Shown here piece by piece: positions 5,474-8,554 of a DNA stretch of 8,554 bases (positions within the stretch are counted from its first letter, which is position 1; every line of letters begins with the position of its first letter). The position numbers were made by a program, and so were the translations under genes. Under the pieces are notes generated by a model. It was not told the origin of the DNA, searched no databases, and saw only the letters and a program-made list of their open reading frames with translations. This stretch comes from Deltaproteobacteria bacterium (GTDB lineage: Bacteria > SAR324 > NAC60-12). Location of the stretch: positions 1 to 8,554 of the forward strand of contig PBZZ01000059.1 of assembly GCA_002730365.1 (NCBI GenBank), given 5' to 3'.

Positions 5474-7992
5474 CAGAAGGCTCTTGGCAACGTTTGTTCC
5501 GGCAACAAGACTCCTCCCAGAATCACGCTGGCAAAGATTGTTCGATCAACGTATTCTGTCTCTTGTCCTCCACTTGTTGTAGTCTTGTCAACTCGCTCCT
5601 CCAGTCTGAGATTGAATGTCCAACAATCTGGACGATAGCTGAGAAAAACCGTATCGGAAACCAACCGACGACGAAACGCGGTACTGGCAGGATTAAGATC
5701 AACTGTTCCTGAAAAACCGAAGGATAGCTCATCGCTAGCCTGGTGGGTATTACTGAAACTAAAGCTGGAAGCCGCCTCGAAAGTTTGACCATAAGGTGTA
5801 GTGTAAGTGCTCTCGTTTTCTCTGAAGGCAACAGATGCTTTACTATACTGACTAACATTTACGTCTACCGATAGTGAGTATTCAACTGTTCGTTGCTGCT
5901 GGTGGTTGTAACGATTACGAAAGTTTAGCGCCAAACCTGATCCAGGCTGAAGCGATAGTTCAATTCTCAAGGGTAATAGTGGTTCCCCTGGTTCTGTCTC
6001 ATCACCTTTTGGGGCCGGACCTTGAGACTGGTAGTCTTCCTCCACGCGCAGGTAGTCATATGGTTGAATCAAATTCAAACGGGCCAGCACCAAACTTTCA
6101 CCAATTCGCAAATTCCCCTCTGACTGATCCTCAGCAAGGAGGGCTACTCCACTCTCCACCACTGCAAGAATTTGCAGCAAAGTTTCCTCATCGAGTTCCT
6201 CACCAAACATGGATTCCAACCCTTCCTGCAACTTACTACGACTAGCAAATTCACGGTCTTGAAGGCTCTGCAAACGCAACAGAAGAGTTTCTGGAAATTC
6301 TTGTTCCTGTAGACGCAAGAAAGAACGTCTAGTAAAACGCTGCGATGGTTCATATTGGCGACGCTTGGCCAGCAAAATGTTATCTAATCGCAGTTCAAGT
6401 AGGCGACGTGTAGCAATGCCTCCTCCGAATGGCACACCAGAAATGGAATCCTGGGGTACATCCTCAATGTAGTCATAACGAACTCTGGGAGTCATCAGAT
6501 GCTTGAAGCGACTGTAGAGATCGCTCTCTGATGCCCAGATCCTTGACAAGGTAGTGTTGAATTCCACATCAGCTGTCCAAATCTGGAAAGTATACTGATC
6601 AGAGGGGTCAGATGCACTGGGAGACCAAACGTCATAAGTAGATATTGAGTGACCAAGCCCCAAGACACCTTTGAAATACTGGAAAATATTTCGCCGGTAA
6701 CGCAGTGTTGGATTAACCACCAATCCAGTCCCGTTGTAGCCTTCTTCACGGAAGTAGCGGACGAGTGATCCCGCAGCAGACGTTGTCAGATCCACTGTTC
6801 GGAAGGGTTGTTCACTAAATTGGAAGCTGAGTGCTGGGAGACGTTGAATCCGGGTAGGATCGGTGGCCCAGTTCAACAAGGCAATTTCTTGGAAGACTTT
6901 CTCCTGAGAAGCGGATAGCGTAATACTCCCAGAATCATACTGATAGTTGACAGATCCAGTGACACTTTGCGCATAATTTGGTTCAGGATTACGAACCCCC
7001 TCATACTCTCGCTGAAACTGACTATCACTGTAAACCAGACCGGAGACAATCAACCGGCTTCGCTCATCTAGCTGTTGATTGTGGTTGAGAATCAACTTGT
7101 AGCGCTCTGGACGCAAGGTGTTCGGATCCACATCTTCTGGTGCAAGCTGGCCAGACTCTGTTTGTGGATCACGTGGATCTCGCTCGAAATAGCGCAAAAA
7201 CTTGACCTCACCTCGTAAATTCCCGCTGAACGCATACTGATAATCCAATCCCAGACCCAAGCCTCGAAACTGTACCCACTCGGTACGGATCGTGAGGTCT
7301 TGCTCTCGTTCAATCGCCCAAAAGTATGGGAGGGACAGACGATAGCCTAGGTTGAACTTTTCAATGCTGGAGGTTTGTAGGGCGTACTCCGGTGGTAGTA
7401 GACCCGTTTGCCTTCGTGTGACTGTGGGCCAAGCCAGATAGGGGAAGTAAAAGATCGGGACACCCCGAACTCGCAGGCTCGTTGAAATAGCTGAAGAATA
7501 ATTCTCTGGATAGTAGTGCACCGTACTACCACGAATTTCCCAGGCAGGCTGTTCAGGGTCACAAGTTGTGAACGTACAGTCATATCCGATGAAGTGTCCT
7601 TCTGGAACCCGACGTACCTCACGAGCGGTTATGTAAGCCTCAGTTTTTGCATCGAAGAAGAAGACTTCTCGAAAGACACCAGAGTTGTCATCTAAATTGA
7701 TTTCCAATCCTTCAGCAATCAGCGTAATCGAACCTTCTCGCAGTCGAACAAACCCTTGCGCAACGATCAGGTTTTCCTTGCGCAAGAACTCGACTTTCTG
7801 GCCTTCAAGTGCGATAGTACCCCACTCAAAGCGGGCATCTTCATAGCGATAGATTTCTGATTCAGGATCAAAGATGTAGGAGCGGGCTTCAACAAGCAGA
7901 TCAGCTGGCTGGGCCTGCAGGGAATGAGTAAATCCCCAACAAAGCAGCCAAACCAAACATAAGCGAAGTAACCGGCTACGACCGTTATGCAT
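5473..7992 (-). CDS. lptD: LPS-assembly outer-membrane protein LptD
   Basis: An 839-residue precursor of the outer-membrane translocon that inserts lipopolysaccharide into the outer leaflet with LptE. Seen: a signal peptide (Arg-rich start, hydrophobic 11-22, cleavage near LQA-Q 27/28); an OstA-like periplasmic jellyroll domain with the family motif DCTFTTCDPEQPAWEI (138-153) and VRGVPIFYFPYLAWP (175-189) followed by RRQTGLLPP; then a long beta-barrel region rich in alternating strands, with the C-terminal DCWTF (789-793) carrying the late family cysteine. The mature chain has only three cysteines (139, 144, 790). A helical, charged, non-barrel segment at about 546-636 is inserted. The ATG has no clear Shine-Dalgarno sequence. 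It heads a run of minus-strand genes, its stop overlaps the next start, and a divergent gene lies 136 bases upstream. Confidence 0.93.
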   Translation of the reverse strand: MHNGRSRLLRLCLVWLLCWGFTHSLQAQPADLLVEARSYIFDPESEIYRYEDARFEWGTIALEGQKVEFLRKENLIVAQGFVRLREGSITLIAEGLEINLDDNSGVFREVFFFDAKTEAYITAREVRRVPEGHFIGYDCTFTTCDPEQPAWEIRGSTVHYYPENYSSAISTSLRVRGVPIFYFPYLAWPTVTRRQTGLLPPEYALQTSSIEKFNLGYRLSLPYFWAIEREQDLTIRTEWVQFRGLGLGLDYQYAFSGNLRGEVKFLRYFERDPRDPQTESGQLAPEDVDPNTLRPERYKLILNHNQQLDERSRLIVSGLVYSDSQFQREYEGVRNPEPNYAQSVTGSVNYQYDSGSITLSASQEKVFQEIALLNWATDPTRIQRLPALSFQFSEQPFRTVDLTTSAAGSLVRYFREEGYNGTGLVVNPTLRYRRNIFQYFKGVLGLGHSISTYDVWSPSASDPSDQYTFQIWTADVEFNTTLSRIWASESDLYSRFKHLMTPRVRYDYIEDVPQDSISGVPFGGGIATRRLLELRLDNILLAKRRQYEPSQRFTRRSFLRLQEQEFPETLLLRLQSLQDREFASRSKLQEGLESMFGEELDEETLLQILAVVESGVALLAEDQSEGNLRIGESLVLARLNLIQPYDYLRVEEDYQSQGPAPKGDETEPGEPLLPLRIELSLQPGSGLALNFRNRYNHQQQRTVEYSLSVDVNVSQYSKASVAFRENESTYTTPYGQTFEAASSFSFSNTHQASDELSFGFSGTVDLNPASTAFRRRLVSDTVFLSYRPDCWTFNLRLEERVDKTTTSGGQETEYVDRTIFASVILGGVLLPEQTLPRAF

Positions 7993-8128
7993 GGAGGGAA
8001 TGGTTGTGGTTGACAGAACAGAACAAGGAGCCCAATCTACGAAGACTCCTGCAGAGATGCAACTTTTTTGCAGGCTGATTCCTGATCATCAGGAATCAAA
8101 TCATCCACCCATTTTCACCAGAAACCCA
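7993..8128. promoter_or_regulatory. Divergent intergenic regulatory region between lptD and the SNase-like gene
   Basis: 136 bases carry the promoters of two divergent genes. For lptD (minus strand) TTGCAT (8062-8057) and TAGATT (8039-8034) are 17 bases apart, a weak match. On the plus strand a perfect -35 box TTGACA is at 8010-8015, but the hexamer 17 bases on (CAATCT) is poor. Nested inverted repeats are present: CCTGCA (8048-8053) with TGCAGG (8069-8074), TGCAA (8058-8062) with TTGCA (8068-8072), and the 10-bp-arm repeat listed separately. No strong ribosome binding site lies next to either ATG. That regulation occurs here is inferred from layout. Confidence 0.4.
8076..8098. repeat. Perfect 10-bp-arm inverted repeat (possible operator)
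   Basis: TGATTCCTGA (8076-8085) and TCAGGAATCA (8089-8098) are exact reverse complements separated by TCA. Neither strand has a T-run after it, so it does not look like an intrinsic terminator. It lies 30 bases before the plus-strand ATG and 84 bases before the lptD ATG, suitable for a dimeric regulator binding site or a 5' leader hairpin. Confidence 0.7.
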
Positions 8129-8554
8129 ATGAAGCACCTCATTTTGCTCCTGTTTCTGACTTGCTGGCTTCCAGCACTACCATTTGCCCAGTCTTCTCTT
8201 CTTGACACAGAACGCATCCGTAGCCAACTATTCGAAGGAGCTAAGAATAAAAAGACTGGTGTAACAACGAATGCCCCACAGCGTCAGGAAGTTAGTGGTA
8301 TTGTGTCTCGTGTAGCAGATTCTGAGAGTATTTGGCTAAGAATCGATGATCGTGGTGAGTTCCGAAAATGGACTTATCAACTCTCGAAAAGCAGCCTCAA
8401 CCTAAGTCGACAGGAAATTCGAGTCTACCTACAATATGTGTCTCCCAAACTATCGATTAACCGAGGCAAAGAATACAATGAATGGTTCCAGAAAAAAGTA
8501 GCTTTCGAGTTGGGCAAGTCCTTCAGTGGTCGATCTGTCAGAGTTGAATATGAG
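8129..8554 (+). CDS. Secreted protein with a degenerate SNase-like (OB-fold) domain, 3' end cut off
   Basis: The reading frame is open from the ATG at 8129 to the window edge (142 codons). It begins with a signal peptide (MKHLILLLFLTCWLPALPFA, cleavage near residue 20), so the product is periplasmic or exported. After a short linker, residues about 54-142 resemble the staphylococcal nuclease fold: EVSGIVSRVADSESIWLRID lines up with the opening strands, and RVYLQYVSPKL... GKEYNEWFQKKVAFELGKSFSGRSVRVEYE with the following strand, helix and next strand. The residues that make a nuclease are not retained: the GDT of the first loop reads SES, the catalytic Arg position reads Tyr, and D-T-P-E reads S-P-K-L. 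About 15 extra residues sit between the two blocks. It is probably a non-catalytic binding domain. It is the only plus-strand gene and is divergent from lptD. The assignment is by remembered pattern and only moderate. Confidence 0.6.
   Translation, partial: MKHLILLLFLTCWLPALPFAQSSLLDTERIRSQLFEGAKNKKTGVTTNAPQRQEVSGIVSRVADSESIWLRIDDRGEFRKWTYQLSKSSLNLSRQEIRVYLQYVSPKLSINRGKEYNEWFQKKVAFELGKSFSGRSVRVEYE

Noticed and set aside
5874..6245. A 123-codon plus-strand frame opposite lptD
   Set aside because: Its composition follows from the antisense strand of a well-supported lptD; no independent start signal was seen.

Overview
The window is a compact stretch of a Gram-negative bacterial chromosome, and nearly all of it is coded on the minus strand. 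Evidence for a Gram-negative cell is an LptD-type LPS-assembly outer-membrane protein and a small protein that looks like an outer-membrane beta-barrel. I cannot name the organism. The moderate base composition and mix of families would fit a marine deltaproteobacterium-like or SAR324-like lineage, but that is a guess.

Reading along the minus strand from high to low coordinates: lptD (7992-5473); a small secreted beta-barrel-like protein whose start overlaps the lptD stop by one base (5473-4784); a lone nuoM-type complex I membrane subunit (4694-3114); tRNA-Ser(GGA) (3123-3034), whose first 10 bases overlap the end of nuoM; the small SRP RNA (about 2996-2905); dnaX (2883-991); ybaB/ebfC (932-594); and a lipM/lplA-type octanoyl or lipoyl transferase starting at 593 and running off the left edge. 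On the plus strand one gene starts at 8129 and runs off the right edge. It encodes a secreted protein that looks like a degenerate staphylococcal-nuclease (SNase) fold. The 136-bp gap between it and lptD is a divergent regulatory region with a strong 10-bp-arm inverted repeat. No gap without a gene exceeds 300 bases.

Three functional blocks are joined here: envelope assembly (lptD plus the coupled barrel protein), a stray respiratory subunit (nuoM), and a core information-processing block (tRNA-Ser, SRP RNA, dnaX, ybaB). That last order is the one known from Bacillus subtilis, where recR follows; here a lipoyl/octanoyl transferase takes the recR position.

Most of the content is housekeeping. 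The strongest unusual signal is an A9 tract in dnaX, in a slippery heptamer frame, in the loop of a perfect 6-bp inverted repeat. Stop codons follow closely in both alternative frames, so a programmed tau/gamma switch is likely. Other points of note are the nuoM/tRNA overlap with its own tRNA promoter candidate, a His-to-Tyr change in NuoM, an approximately 90-residue insert and reduced cysteine set in LptD, and the divergent operator-like repeat. I saw no CRISPR array, transposon, phage or clearly new multi-gene system.
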